From contig JAOAGB010000005.1 of assembly GCA_026415995.1 (NCBI GenBank), positions 1 to 21,602 on the forward strand: 21,602 nucleotides of DNA, read 5' to 3'. Below are positions 1 through 8,390 of this stretch, one piece after another (position 1 is the first letter of the stretch; every line of letters starts with the position of its first letter). Under the pieces are notes generated by a model. It was not told the origin of the DNA. It searched no databases and worked only from the letters and a program-made list of their open reading frames with translations. This stretch comes from Thermodesulfovibrio sp. Lineage in GTDB: Bacteria; Nitrospirota; Thermodesulfovibrionia; Thermodesulfovibrionales; Thermodesulfovibrionaceae. Made by a program: the position numbers and the translations under genes.

Positions 1-1
1 A

Positions 2-349
2 TTTGGAATCTGTCTGGGACATCAATTAATCGGACTTGCTTTAGGAGGAAGAACATATAAATTAAAGTTTGGACATCATGGAGGAAATCATCCTGTCAAA
101 GATCTTAAAACTGAAAGGATTTCAATAACAGCCCAAAATCATAACTACTGTGTTGATATTAGCAGTTTAAAGGGACAGGTAAGATTAACCCATAAAAACC
201 TCTATGACGGAACTGAAGAGGGCATGGAACATGTGGAATACCCTATTTTCTCTGTACAACACCACCCAGAGGCAGGACCTGGCCCAAACGATGCACTTGA
301 TGTATTTGAAAGATTTAGAGAAATTGTAAGAGACTATGAAAAAATTTAA
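2..349 (+). CDS. carA: Carbamoyl-phosphate synthase small subunit, 3' end only
   Basis: This is the last 115 residues of the glutamine amidotransferase subunit of carbamoyl-phosphate synthase, which hydrolyses glutamine and passes ammonia to CarB for arginine and pyrimidine synthesis. The reading frame enters from the left edge. It begins within the nucleophile elbow FGICLGHQ (catalytic Cys codon at 11-13) and later shows VQHHPEAGPGPND, which carries the catalytic His and Glu of class I amidotransferases. The frame is open to TAA at 347-349 with no lesion. carB follows 86 nt downstream on the same strand, the usual carAB order. The N-terminal CarA domain and the start codon lie outside the window. 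Confidence 0.96.
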   Translation, partial: FGICLGHQLIGLALGGRTYKLKFGHHGGNHPVKDLKTERISITAQNHNYCVDISSLKGQVRLTHKNLYDGTEEGMEHVEYPIFSVQHHPEAGPGPNDALDVFERFREIVRDYEKI

Positions 350-435
350 ATTGCCTTTTAACTATTTTAAAAAAGACATTAATACCCTAAATAAAAGGGT
401 AAAACTAAAAGGATTGGAGGAACTTTTAGGATAAT

Positions 436-3400
436 ATGCCAAAGAGAACAGATATTAAAAAAATATTAATAATAGGTTCAGGACCAATAATAATTGGACA
501 AGCCTGTGAGTTTGACTATTCCGGTGCTCAAGCCTGTAAAGCTCTAAAACAGGAGGGCTATCAAGTAGTGCTGGTAAATTCAAATCCTGCTACCATAATG
601 ACAGACCCTTCAATGGCAGATGCTACCTATATTGAACCTTTAACTGCTGAAATTCTTGAACTAATCATAAAAAAGGAAAGACCGGATGCACTGCTACCTA
701 CCCTTGGAGGGCAGACAGCACTTAATCTTGCCGTTGAACTCGGACAGTCTGGCGTTCTTGATAAGTACTCTGTAGAACTTGTTGGTGCTAATATTAATGC
801 CATAAAAAAAGCAGAAGACAGACAACTTTTTAAAGATGCCATGGCAAAAATAGGACTTGACCTGCCCCGTTCATCGGCTGTTAATAGCCTTAAAGAAGGT
901 CTTGAGGCAATTGAGTGGATTGGCTTTCCTGCCATACTTAGACCAGCCTTCACCTTGGGAGGTACAGGAGGAGGCATAGCCTACAACATTGAGGAGTATA
1001 AAGAACTTTTGGATAGAGGACTAAAACTAAGTCCTGTAAGTCAAGTACTAGTAGAGGAGAGTTTACTTGGTTGGAAAGAATTTGAACTTGAGGTTATGCG
1101 TGACAGAGCAGATAATGTGGTTATAGTCTGCTCTATTGAGAACTTTGACCCAATGGGAGTTCATACAGGAGACTCTATTACAGTAGCACCTGTGCAGACA
1201 CTTACAGATAGAGAATATCAAATAATGCGTGACAGTGCCATAAAAGCCATAAGAGAAATAGGTGTTGATACAGGCGGAAGTAATATTCAGTTTGCAGTAA
1301 ATCCTAAGAATGGAAGAATGGTAATAATTGAAATGAATCCAAGGGTATCCCGCAGTTCTGCTTTGGCAAGTAAAGCAACCGGGTTTCCGATTGCTAAGAT
1401 TGCTGCAAAACTTGCGGTAGGATACACTCTTGAGGAAATTCCCAATGACATAACAAAGGTAACTCCTGCCAGCTTTGAACCAACACTTGATTATGTGGTA
1501 GTAAAGATACCAAGGTTTACCTTTGAAAAATTTCCAGAGGCAAATCCTGTTCTTACAACTCAGATGAAATCTGTAGGAGAAGTAATGGCAATTGGAAGAA
1601 CTTTTAAAGAAGCCCTTGGTAAGGCAATTAGATCTCTGGAGATAGGTTTATACGGCTTTGAAGAAATAGAGGCATCTACAGATGAGATAAGATGGCGACT
1701 TAAAAATCCAAATGCAGAGCGCTTATTGTATATAGGAGAAGCAATCCGTAGAGGTTTCAGTATAGATGAGATATATGAACTGAGCGGAATTGACCCTTGG
1801 TTTTTAAATAATATAAAGGATGTTATTGAAATTGAAGAGAATATAAGATTTTCTAAAAACTTGAAGATTCAAGAATCCGAATTAAAAGACCTGCTCTTAA
1901 ATGCTAAGCAAAACGGTCTTTCTGATAGAAGAATCGCGGTTTTAATGGGTAAAAAAGAGGATGATATAAGAATGTTAAGGAAGGATTACGGAATTACCCC
2001 AGTTTATAAACTCGTTGATACTTGTGCTGCTGAGTTTGTTGCCTATACTCCTTACATGTATTCAAGTTATGAGAGAGAACATTATTCCATAAACTCTGAT
2101 GCCTGTTATGACTCTGATGCTCCACCTACTGAAAATAAAAATAAAGTAATTATTCTTGGTTCTGGTCCAAATAGAATTGGTCAGGGAATTGAATTTGACT
2201 ACTGCTGTGTCCATTCAGTTTTTGGCTTAAGAGAACTGGGCTATGAAACTATAATGATAAACTGCAATCCTGAAACAGTAAGTACAGACTATGACACATC
2301 TGACAGGTTGTATTTTGAGCCTTTAACTCTTGAGGATGTTTTACACATAGTAGAAAGAGAAAAACCTATAGGAGTAATACTGCAATTTGGAGGACAAACT
2401 CCTCTTAAACTTGCAAAAGCTTTAGAGGCTCGTGGAGTCAATATTCTTGGCACGAAAGCAGATGCAATTGATAGAGCTGAAGACAGAAAACGCTTTAAAG
2501 AACTTGTTGACAAGTTAAATTTAAAACAGCCTCCAAGCGGAACAGCAACTTCTCTTGAGGAAGCATTAAAAATAGCAGATAAACTCGGATATCCCATTCT
2601 TGTAAGACCTTCCTATGTTTTAGGTGGAAGGGCAATGGAGATCGTCTATGATGAAGAATCATTACGTAGATATATGAGAGAGGCAGTGAAAGCCTCTGAA
2701 GACCATCCTGTACTAATTGACAGGTATCTTGAGGATGCCATTGAAGTGGATGTGGATGCTATTTCAGACGGAATCGATGTAATTGTTGCAGGAATAATGC
2801 AACACATTGAGGAAGCAGGAATTCATTCTGGAGACAGTGCCTGTTCTCTACCTCCCTATTCACTTTCTGATGAAATTATACAAAAAATTAAAGAGGAAAC
2901 TATAGCAATTGCAAAAGAATTAGAAGTTAGAGGACTTATGAATGTTCAGTATGCCATTAAGGACTCCGAAGTATATGTTCTTGAAGTGAATCCTCGTGCA
3001 TCAAGAACAATTCCTTATGTAAGTAAAACAATAGGTGTGCCACTTGCTCAACTGGCCTCAAAGATAATGGTAGGCAAAACCTTAAAAGAACTCGGACTAA
3101 CGAATGATATTAAACTGCCCTATGTGACAGTAAAAGAGGCTATATTCCCCTTTGACAAATTCCCTGAGGTGGACATCATTCTTGGTCCTGAAATGAAATC
3201 AACAGGAGAAGTTATGGGAATTGATGAGGATTTTGGACTTGCCTATGCTAAAGCCCAGATGAGTGCAATGGGTAAGATTCCACTAAATGGTAGAGTTTTT
3301 ATAAGTGTAAAGGATAAAGATAAAGCACAAGTTTATCCAATTGCTAAAGACTTCATAGAAATGGGTTTTACAGTTATAGCTACCAATGGAACTGCTAAGT

Positions 3401-3693
3401 TTCTTATAGAGAGAGGTTTAAATGTGGAGAGAATAAATAAACTTCAGGAAGGAAGACCCCATGTTCTTGATTTAATTAAAAACAAACAGATTAACTTCAT
3501 CATAAACACAGTCTTTGGGAAACAGGCTCAGAGAGATTCAATGTATATAAGAAGGGGAGCGCTTCAATACAAAATTCCCTATACAACAACAATTTCAGGA
3601 GCAAGTGCAATTGTTAAAGCCATCAAAAGACTAAAAGAACATCCTGTAGGTATAAAACCTATTCAGGAATATCATAGGGAGGTGCATGAGTGA
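436..3693 (+). CDS. carB: Carbamoyl-phosphate synthase large subunit
   Basis: Makes carbamoyl phosphate from bicarbonate, ammonia delivered by CarA, and two ATP. At 1085 residues it has the normal full length. The two homologous ATP-grasp halves are visible. The first opens with IIGSGPIIIGQACEFDYSGA near residue 12 and has GGTGGG at 175-180. The second opens with IILGSGPNRIGQGIEFDY near 572. A C-terminal MGS-like allosteric domain from about 955 contains TNGTA and SGASAIVKAI. Glu and Asn ligands in VIIEMNPRVSRSSALASKAT and its second-half counterpart VLEVNPRASRT are intact. The ATG at 436 has GGAGG at 416-420, a slightly long spacing. The stop overlaps the purH start by 4 nt (GTGA), so the two are probably translationally coupled. 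Confidence 0.98.
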   Translation: MPKRTDIKKILIIGSGPIIIGQACEFDYSGAQACKALKQEGYQVVLVNSNPATIMTDPSMADATYIEPLTAEILELIIKKERPDALLPTLGGQTALNLAVELGQSGVLDKYSVELVGANINAIKKAEDRQLFKDAMAKIGLDLPRSSAVNSLKEGLEAIEWIGFPAILRPAFTLGGTGGGIAYNIEEYKELLDRGLKLSPVSQVLVEESLLGWKEFELEVMRDRADNVVIVCSIENFDPMGVHTGDSITVAPVQTLTDREYQIMRDSAIKAIREIGVDTGGSNIQFAVNPKNGRMVIIEMNPRVSRSSALASKATGFPIAKIAAKLAVGYTLEEIPNDITKVTPASFEPTLDYVVVKIPRFTFEKFPEANPVLTTQMKSVGEVMAIGRTFKEALGKAIRSLEIGLYGFEEIEASTDEIRWRLKNPNAERLLYIGEAIRRGFSIDEIYELSGIDPWFLNNIKDVIEIEENIRFSKNLKIQESELKDLLLNAKQNGLSDRRIAVLMGKKEDDIRMLRKDYGITPVYKLVDTCAAEFVAYTPYMYSSYEREHYSINSDACYDSDAPPTENKNKVIILGSGPNRIGQGIEFDYCCVHSVFGLRELGYETIMINCNPETVSTDYDTSDRLYFEPLTLEDVLHIVEREKPIGVILQFGGQTPLKLAKALEARGVNILGTKADAIDRAEDRKRFKELVDKLNLKQPPSGTATSLEEALKIADKLGYPILVRPSYVLGGRAMEIVYDEESLRRYMREAVKASEDHPVLIDRYLEDAIEVDVDAISDGIDVIVAGIMQHIEEAGIHSGDSACSLPPYSLSDEIIQKIKEETIAIAKELEVRGLMNVQYAIKDSEVYVLEVNPRASRTIPYVSKTIGVPLAQLASKIMVGKTLKELGLTNDIKLPYVTVKEAIFPFDKFPEVDIILGPEMKSTGEVMGIDEDFGLAYAKAQMSAMGKIPLNGRVFISVKDKDKAQVYPIAKDFIEMGFTVIATNGTAKFLIERGLNVERINKLQEGRPHVLDLIKNKQINFIINTVFGKQAQRDSMYIRRGALQYKIPYTTTISGASAIVKAIKRLKEHPVGIKPIQEYHREVHE

Positions 3694-5222
3694 TTAAAAG
3701 GGCACTAATAAGTGTATCGGACAAAAGGGGTGTTGTTGAGTTTGCAAAAGAACTTAGCAAATTAAAAGTAGAGATTCTCTCAACAGGAGGAACAGCCAAA
3801 CTTTTGAGGGAATCAGGAATTAATGTGATAGATGTTTCCAATTATACAGGCTTTCCTGAAATCATGGATGGTAGAGTCAAAACCCTTCATCCTCTTGTAC
3901 ACGGAGGCATACTGGCAAGAAGAGACAACAAAGGTGATGTTGAAGCAATGGAAAAACTTGGCATAAAACCTATAGATTTAGTGGCCGTTAATTTATATCC
4001 CTTTGAGGTAACAGTTAAAAAAGAAGGAATAAGCCTTGAAGAAGCCATTGAAAACATTGATATTGGTGGTCCTACACTTCTAAGAGCATCTGCAAAAAAC
4101 TATAAGGATGTGATTGTTATTGTAGACCCTGATGATTATACCTCTATTATTGAAGACCTTAAAAAAGATGCGGTATCTACTGAAAGAAGATTTGAACTTG
4201 CTAAGAAAGTTTTTGCTCACACAGCAAGATACGATGCAGTAATCGCAGAGTATTTTGATAAAATCACTCCTTCAGGCTTTTGTCAAAACTGGACACTTCC
4301 TCTCAAAATGATTAGAACTCTCAGATATGGAGAAAATCCTCATCAGCAAGCAGCCCTTTATGCTATAAATGAAACACCTTCATTAATAGAGGCAGAAGTA
4401 TTACAAGGCAAAGAGATGTCATTTAATAACTATCTTGATGCCCATTCAGCAGTGCTTTTAGCTGCTGAGTTTAATGAACCCGTATGTGTTATTGTAAAAC
4501 ATAATAATCCTTGTGGAGTTGCTATTGGAGAAACCCTTCATGATTCATATAAAAAGGCATTTGCATGTGATCCCATTAGTGCCTTTGGCGGTATCATTGC
4601 CTTTAACAGAATTGTTGATAAAAAAACTGCTGAAGAAGTAATTCTTACATTTTATGAGGTAATTATAGCTCCTGATTTTGAAAAGGAAGCATTAGAAGTT
4701 TTTAGTAATAAGAAAAATTTAAGAATTCTCAGATTTCCCTCCCTAAAAGAAAAAATAGAACCTTCAGGCTTGGACCTAAAAAGAATACTCGGCGGATTCA
4801 TTGTTCAACAGTGGGACAAGATTGATGATGAGTTTGCTCAATCTAAGGTGGTGACTAAAAGAAAACCAACAGATGAGGAGTGGCAGGCACTTAAATTTGC
4901 ATGGAAAGTCTGTAAACATGTAAAATCTAATGCTATTGTCTATGCCACAGAGGACAGAACAGTAGGACTTGGAATTGGACAGACGAGCAGAGTTTTTTCC
5001 GCTAAAATAGGAGCAATGCATGCTTTAAGTCCTCTTAAGAACACTGTAGTTGCCTCCGATGGGTTCTTCCCTTTCAGAGACAATATTGATGTGCTGGCAA
5101 AAAATGGTATTTCCGCAATAATTCAGCCTGGTGGCTCGGTCCGGGATCAAGAAGTCATTGATGCAGCAGACCAATACGGCATGGCAATGGTCTTAACAGG
5201 CATAAGACATTTTAGGCACTAA
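3690..5222 (+). CDS. purH: Bifunctional AICAR formyltransferase / IMP cyclohydrolase
   Basis: Catalyses the last two steps of de novo IMP synthesis: formylation of AICAR by 10-formyl-THF, then ring closure to IMP. It has 510 residues, typical for PurH. The N-terminal MGS-fold cyclohydrolase domain shows STGGTAKLL and RVKTLHPLVHGGILARR. The transformylase domain shows LRYGENPHQ, VKHNNPCGVA with the Lys-His pair at 270-271, SAFGGIIAFN, DGFFPFRDNID and the C-terminal TGIRHFRH. The start is GTG at 3690, overlapping the carB stop, with a strong AGGGAGG at 3676-3682. The next gene begins one nucleotide after the TAA, so purH sits in the middle of an operon. Confidence 0.98.
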   Translation: MIKRALISVSDKRGVVEFAKELSKLKVEILSTGGTAKLLRESGINVIDVSNYTGFPEIMDGRVKTLHPLVHGGILARRDNKGDVEAMEKLGIKPIDLVAVNLYPFEVTVKKEGISLEEAIENIDIGGPTLLRASAKNYKDVIVIVDPDDYTSIIEDLKKDAVSTERRFELAKKVFAHTARYDAVIAEYFDKITPSGFCQNWTLPLKMIRTLRYGENPHQQAALYAINETPSLIEAEVLQGKEMSFNNYLDAHSAVLLAAEFNEPVCVIVKHNNPCGVAIGETLHDSYKKAFACDPISAFGGIIAFNRIVDKKTAEEVILTFYEVIIAPDFEKEALEVFSNKKNLRILRFPSLKEKIEPSGLDLKRILGGFIVQQWDKIDDEFAQSKVVTKRKPTDEEWQALKFAWKVCKHVKSNAIVYATEDRTVGLGIGQTSRVFSAKIGAMHALSPLKNTVVASDGFFPFRDNIDVLAKNGISAIIQPGGSVRDQEVIDAADQYGMAMVLTGIRHFRH

Positions 5223-5223
5223 A

Positions 5224-6120
5224 ATGAGATCGTTCAAGGAAATAAAGGCAAACTATTATTTCACAAAGGACGATGAAAGAAGGCTTGTTGAATTAAAGCT
5301 AATAATGGAAAGAAGAGCTGATAGAGCTGTTGAAGCCCTCTATCAGTGGATTAACTCTACAGAGTCTGCTAAAAGAGTTTTCAGGAATGAATCTCTTATA
5401 AAACATGTAATGAAACTCGTCCGTATCTGGTTTATAAATCTTTTCTCTGGTAAATATGACAATTATTTCTATGATAGTCTGATAAGAATAGGACAGAGAC
5501 ATGAAAAAGTTGGTGTAGAACCACATTTCATGACAAGGGCTATTAACATAATTAGAAACACCACTGTAGATATTATATGTGAAGAGATAGAACTTCCTGA
5601 TGAGAGAGAAAAATATATAATATCCGTAAACAAGATACTTGATATTAATCTTGACATAATTATTTCTGCCTATCTTGAGGAGGAAGTTAGAGGATACTCA
5701 GCAGCCTATAAAGTAAGAGGTAAGATAGTCAAATTTGGAGAAATTTTTGCACAACTGACAAGCATAGCACTCATAATGGGATTAATTTTCCTCACAGGAG
5801 CTGTTATATACCTATGTGGTAGAGATATCTATGAAATTTTCACCGGAAAACTTGAACAAACCATTGTAACAGCTCTTGGTTCAGTATTAATTTTATGGGT
5901 AATGTTAGAACTTATCAATACTGAAATAGCTCATATGCGAGGAGGTAAATTTAAAATCAGTGTTTTTGTTGGTGTTGCCCTTGTAACCACAATAAGAGAA
6001 GTTATGATAGCTACTTTAAAACATGAAAGCATAGAGTTTATTGGCGCTCTCGTAGCATCTGTTCTTGTGATAGGTATTATATATTGGTTAGTTAAAAAGA
6101 CAGAGGAGGATAGAAGATGA
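5224..6120 (+). CDS. Globin-like sensor domain fused to PsiE-like membrane domain
   Basis: A 298-residue protein with two parts. Residues about 10-150 are helical and soluble and resemble the protoglobin / globin-coupled-sensor fold. The stretch LIRIGQRHEKVGVEPHFM places His93 where that family has its proximal heme ligand, followed by the usual Gly-Val-x-Pro turn. Residues about 172-290 hold four hydrophobic helices (about 175-198, 212-232, 246-265 and 270-290). Signatures such as LELINTEIAHMRGGKFKISV and TTIREVMIA resemble the PsiE family, whose biochemical role is unknown. The ATG lies 1 nt after purH, and the stop overlaps purD by 4 nt (ATGA), so it is embedded in the purine operon. Heme binding and an O2- or redox-sensing role are inference. 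The four-helix membrane assignment is firmer than the globin assignment. Confidence 0.75.
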   Translation: MRSFKEIKANYYFTKDDERRLVELKLIMERRADRAVEALYQWINSTESAKRVFRNESLIKHVMKLVRIWFINLFSGKYDNYFYDSLIRIGQRHEKVGVEPHFMTRAINIIRNTTVDIICEEIELPDEREKYIISVNKILDINLDIIISAYLEEEVRGYSAAYKVRGKIVKFGEIFAQLTSIALIMGLIFLTGAVIYLCGRDIYEIFTGKLEQTIVTALGSVLILWVMLELINTEIAHMRGGKFKISVFVGVALVTTIREVMIATLKHESIEFIGALVASVLVIGIIYWLVKKTEEDRR

Positions 6121-7382
6121 AAATTCTTGTGATAGGTTCAGGAGGCAGAGAACATGCAATAGTATGGAAACTTGCCCAATCCAGAGTGGTTGATAAAATC
6201 TATTGTGCTCCAGGAAATGCTGGTATATCTGATATTGCTGAATGTATTGAGGTAGAAAGTAAAAACTTATCAAGTCTTTTGGATTTTGTTAAATATGAAT
6301 GGATCGACCTTACAGTAGTAGGACCAGAAGACCCCCTTGCTCAAGGAATAGTTGATATTTTTCAAAAAGAGGGAAGGAAAATTATAGGGCCTACAAAGGC
6401 AGCAGCTCAATTGGAAAGTAGTAAAGTCTTTGCTAAGGATTTCATGAAAAGACATAAAATACCTTCTGCAGAATATAAAGTTTTTACTTCTTATACGCAT
6501 GCAGAAGAATATATAAGACTTAAGGGTGTTCCTATTGTTGTAAAAGCAGATGGACTTGCTGCAGGAAAGGGAGTTTTTGTATGTCAAACCTATGAAGAGG
6601 CTACTGATGCTCTAAAATTAATTATGAAAGAAAAAATCTTTGGCTCTGCAGGTGATAGAGTTATAGTAGAACAGTGCCTTCAAGGTAAAGAAGTCTCTTA
6701 TCTTGTTTTTACTGACGGTAAAAGCATAATTCCAATGGTTACTTCTAAAGACCATAAAAGACTTTTGGACAATGACGAAGGACCAAACACTGGAGGTATG
6801 GGAACTTTTAGCCCAAATCCTATTATTACACCGGAACTTGAAATAGAGATTCTTGAAACAGTAATAAAACCAACGATTCAGGGGTTGAAGCAAGAGGGGA
6901 TAGTTTATAAAGGTATACTATATGCTGGGCTTATGATAGTGAATAATAAACCCTATGTACTTGAGTTTAACTGTAGATTTGGAGACCCTGAAACTCAAGT
7001 GATTTTACCTCGTCTTGAAACAGATTTGGTAGATATTTTTATGGCTATTGCTGAGCAAAGATTGAATAAAATAGAAGTTAGATGGAAAACAGATGCCTCT
7101 CTTTGTGTAATTTTAGCATCAGAGGGTTATCCAGGAAAATATAAAAAAGGTATACCTATTTCAGGACTTGACATGATTAGAGGATTAAAGGATATAACCA
7201 TTTTCCATGCAGGCACTAAATTTAATGAAAAAGGACAAATAGTGACAAATGGAGGAAGAGTTTTAGGAATAACTGCTTTAGGGAAAGACATAAAGGAAGC
7301 AAGGCAAAAAGCATATGGTGCAATAGAATTAATTAACTTTTCAGGGATGCATTACAGAAAAGACATTGGTTTAAATATCTAA
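6117..7382 (+). CDS. purD: Phosphoribosylamine--glycine ligase
   Basis: GAR synthetase, which joins 5-phosphoribosylamine and glycine with ATP in the second step of purine synthesis. It has 421 residues, the normal length. Motifs run in order: GSGGREHAIVWKL (residues 8-19), VVGPEDPLAQGIVD (68-80), GPTKAAAQLESSKVFAKDFM (91-110), VVKADGLAAGKGVFV in the ATP-grasp domain (141-155), DHKRLLDNDEGPNTGGMG (212-229), EFNCRFGDPETQ and SEGYP. The ATG overlaps the stop of the upstream membrane protein and has GAGGAGG at 6103-6109. A tRNA-Leu gene begins 22 nt after the stop on the same strand and may be cotranscribed. Confidence 0.97.
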   Translation: MKILVIGSGGREHAIVWKLAQSRVVDKIYCAPGNAGISDIAECIEVESKNLSSLLDFVKYEWIDLTVVGPEDPLAQGIVDIFQKEGRKIIGPTKAAAQLESSKVFAKDFMKRHKIPSAEYKVFTSYTHAEEYIRLKGVPIVVKADGLAAGKGVFVCQTYEEATDALKLIMKEKIFGSAGDRVIVEQCLQGKEVSYLVFTDGKSIIPMVTSKDHKRLLDNDEGPNTGGMGTFSPNPIITPELEIEILETVIKPTIQGLKQEGIVYKGILYAGLMIVNNKPYVLEFNCRFGDPETQVILPRLETDLVDIFMAIAEQRLNKIEVRWKTDASLCVILASEGYPGKYKKGIPISGLDMIRGLKDITIFHAGTKFNEKGQIVTNGGRVLGITALGKDIKEARQKAYGAIELINFSGMHYRKDIGLNI

Positions 7383-7404
7383 AAATTTTTTAAAATAAAA
7401 TATT

Positions 7405-7485
7405 GCGAGAGTGGCGGAATGGCAGACGCGCTGGACTTAGAATCCAGTAGGGAAACCTGTGAGGGTTCAAATCCCTCCTCTCGCA
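7405..7485 (+). tRNA. tRNA-Leu (anticodon UAG)
   Basis: A complete class II cloverleaf. The acceptor stem is GCGAGAG (7405-7411) with CTCTCGC (7478-7484) and discriminator A7485. The anticodon stem is CTGGA/TCCAG enclosing loop CTTAGAA, with anticodon TAG at 7438-7440. A long variable arm (about 7448-7460) marks Leu/Ser/Tyr types, and the anticodon gives Leu. The T arm is GAGGG-TTCAAAT-CCCTC (7461-7477). CCA is not encoded, since TTTAA follows the discriminator. A possible -10 (TAAAAT, 7391-7396) lies just upstream, but no convincing -35 is seen, so readthrough from purD is equally possible. Confidence 0.97.
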
Positions 7486-7580
7486 TTTAACTGTCGGAAA
7501 TTTTGACTCATTGAGGTATTTTTTGCCTACCTTTTGACATCCTTAGTCATGCTCCCCTTTGAAATTAAAAGGCAATTCAT

Positions 7581-7596
7581 TGGCATAACTATTGCT
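7581..7596 (+). promoter_or_regulatory. Sigma-54 (-24/-12) promoter of the diguanylate cyclase gene
   Basis: TGGCATAACTATTGCT matches the sigma-54 consensus TGGCAYRNNNNTTGCW with GG at -25/-24 and GC at -13/-12 in exact register. It predicts transcription from about 7607. The downstream gene then has a 25-nt leader containing a strong ribosome site, AAAGGAGG (7619-7626), before ATG 7632. Upstream, 7535-7549 holds a weak dyad TGAC-N7-GTCA and 7504-7510 holds TGACTCA. Either could be an activator site, but neither is proven. Confidence 0.85.
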
Positions 7597-7631
7597 TTAA
7601 ATACCTTAAAAATATTTTAAAGGAGGTAAAA

Positions 7632-8390
7632 ATGAATCCCAAAAGTATATCACTTAATTTATCTAAAAATGTCAATAAATTCTTTGCCATTAATACTCTT
7701 ATGGCAATTGGAGCTTTAATGTTAATACTATTTATGACGGGACATGAACAAAAAGAACTGATTATTGCTATATCACTAATTAGTTTAGGAATTATTGCCA
7801 CCAATTTCTTCATAACAAAGGTTATCAAACAAAAAATGGATAAATTAATAAGGCAGTCTTTTGAAAAAGTAGAATCACAACTTTATTTTGACGAATTAAC
7901 CTCTGTATACAACAGAACAACTGGTATGAGTAGATTGATGGAAGAAATGACTCGTTCCAAAAGAACAGGGAAACCTCTGTCAATTGCTATTTTAGACATT
8001 GATAATTTTAAGAAAATAAATGACAAATATGGACATCTCGTAGGAGATAAGGTATTAAATCATGTTGCTACAAATATTAAAAATTCCTTGAGAGGATGCG
8101 ATGTTGTTGCAAGATATGGAGGAGAAGAATTTCTAATAATATTAGCAGAAACTGATGAAATACACGCCATTGCAGCACTTGAAAGAGTAAGAAATCAGAT
8201 TGCCAAAAAGGCAATAAAAGTTGGCAACGAAAGGCTATATGTTACTGTAAGTATAGGAGTAACGGAAATTGAACCAGATGAAGACCCTATTGCATCCATT
8301 GAAAAGGCGGATTTAGCATTATATCAGGCAAAAAGAAACGGTAAAAACAAGGTGGAACTATTTTTAAAATATACAAAAAATAGAAATTAG
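7632..8390 (+). CDS. Membrane-bound diguanylate cyclase (GGDEF protein)
   Basis: Predicted to make cyclic di-GMP from two GTP at the inner membrane. It has 252 residues. Two transmembrane helices at about 16-35 and 43-62 are joined by a very short loop, so there is essentially no periplasmic sensor domain. A GGDEF domain follows from about residue 84. The active-site loop is RYGGEEF (GGEEF at 163-167). The metal and substrate region LDIDNFKKINDKYGHLVGD is intact, as is SIGVTE near the C terminus. An RxxD product-inhibition I-site (R154-D157) lies exactly five residues before GGEEF. The protein should therefore be active and feedback-inhibited. Its own sigma-54 promoter suggests control by an enhancer-binding protein. 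The stop overlaps the convergent recG end by 4 nt. Confidence 0.93.
   Translation: MNPKSISLNLSKNVNKFFAINTLMAIGALMLILFMTGHEQKELIIAISLISLGIIATNFFITKVIKQKMDKLIRQSFEKVESQLYFDELTSVYNRTTGMSRLMEEMTRSKRTGKPLSIAILDIDNFKKINDKYGHLVGDKVLNHVATNIKNSLRGCDVVARYGGEEFLIILAETDEIHAIAALERVRNQIAKKAIKVGNERLYVTVSIGVTEIEPDEDPIASIEKADLALYQAKRNGKNKVELFLKYTKNRN

Noticed and set aside
383..401. TACCCT/AGGGTA inverted repeat between carA and carB
   Set aside because: Only a 6-bp stem with no T-run; too weak to call a terminator or attenuator.
627..977. Long minus-strand open frame inside carB
   Set aside because: It lies entirely opposite a highly conserved gene and has no ribosome site or family resemblance.
2289..2597. 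Second minus-strand open frame inside carB
   Set aside because: It mirrors the duplicated ATP-grasp half and is explained by codon bias on the coding strand.
4586..4601. Sigma-54-like TGGC...TTGCC sequence inside purH
   Set aside because: The register is right, but the region encodes the conserved SAFGGIIAFN motif, so the match is explained by coding constraint and no gene starts nearby.
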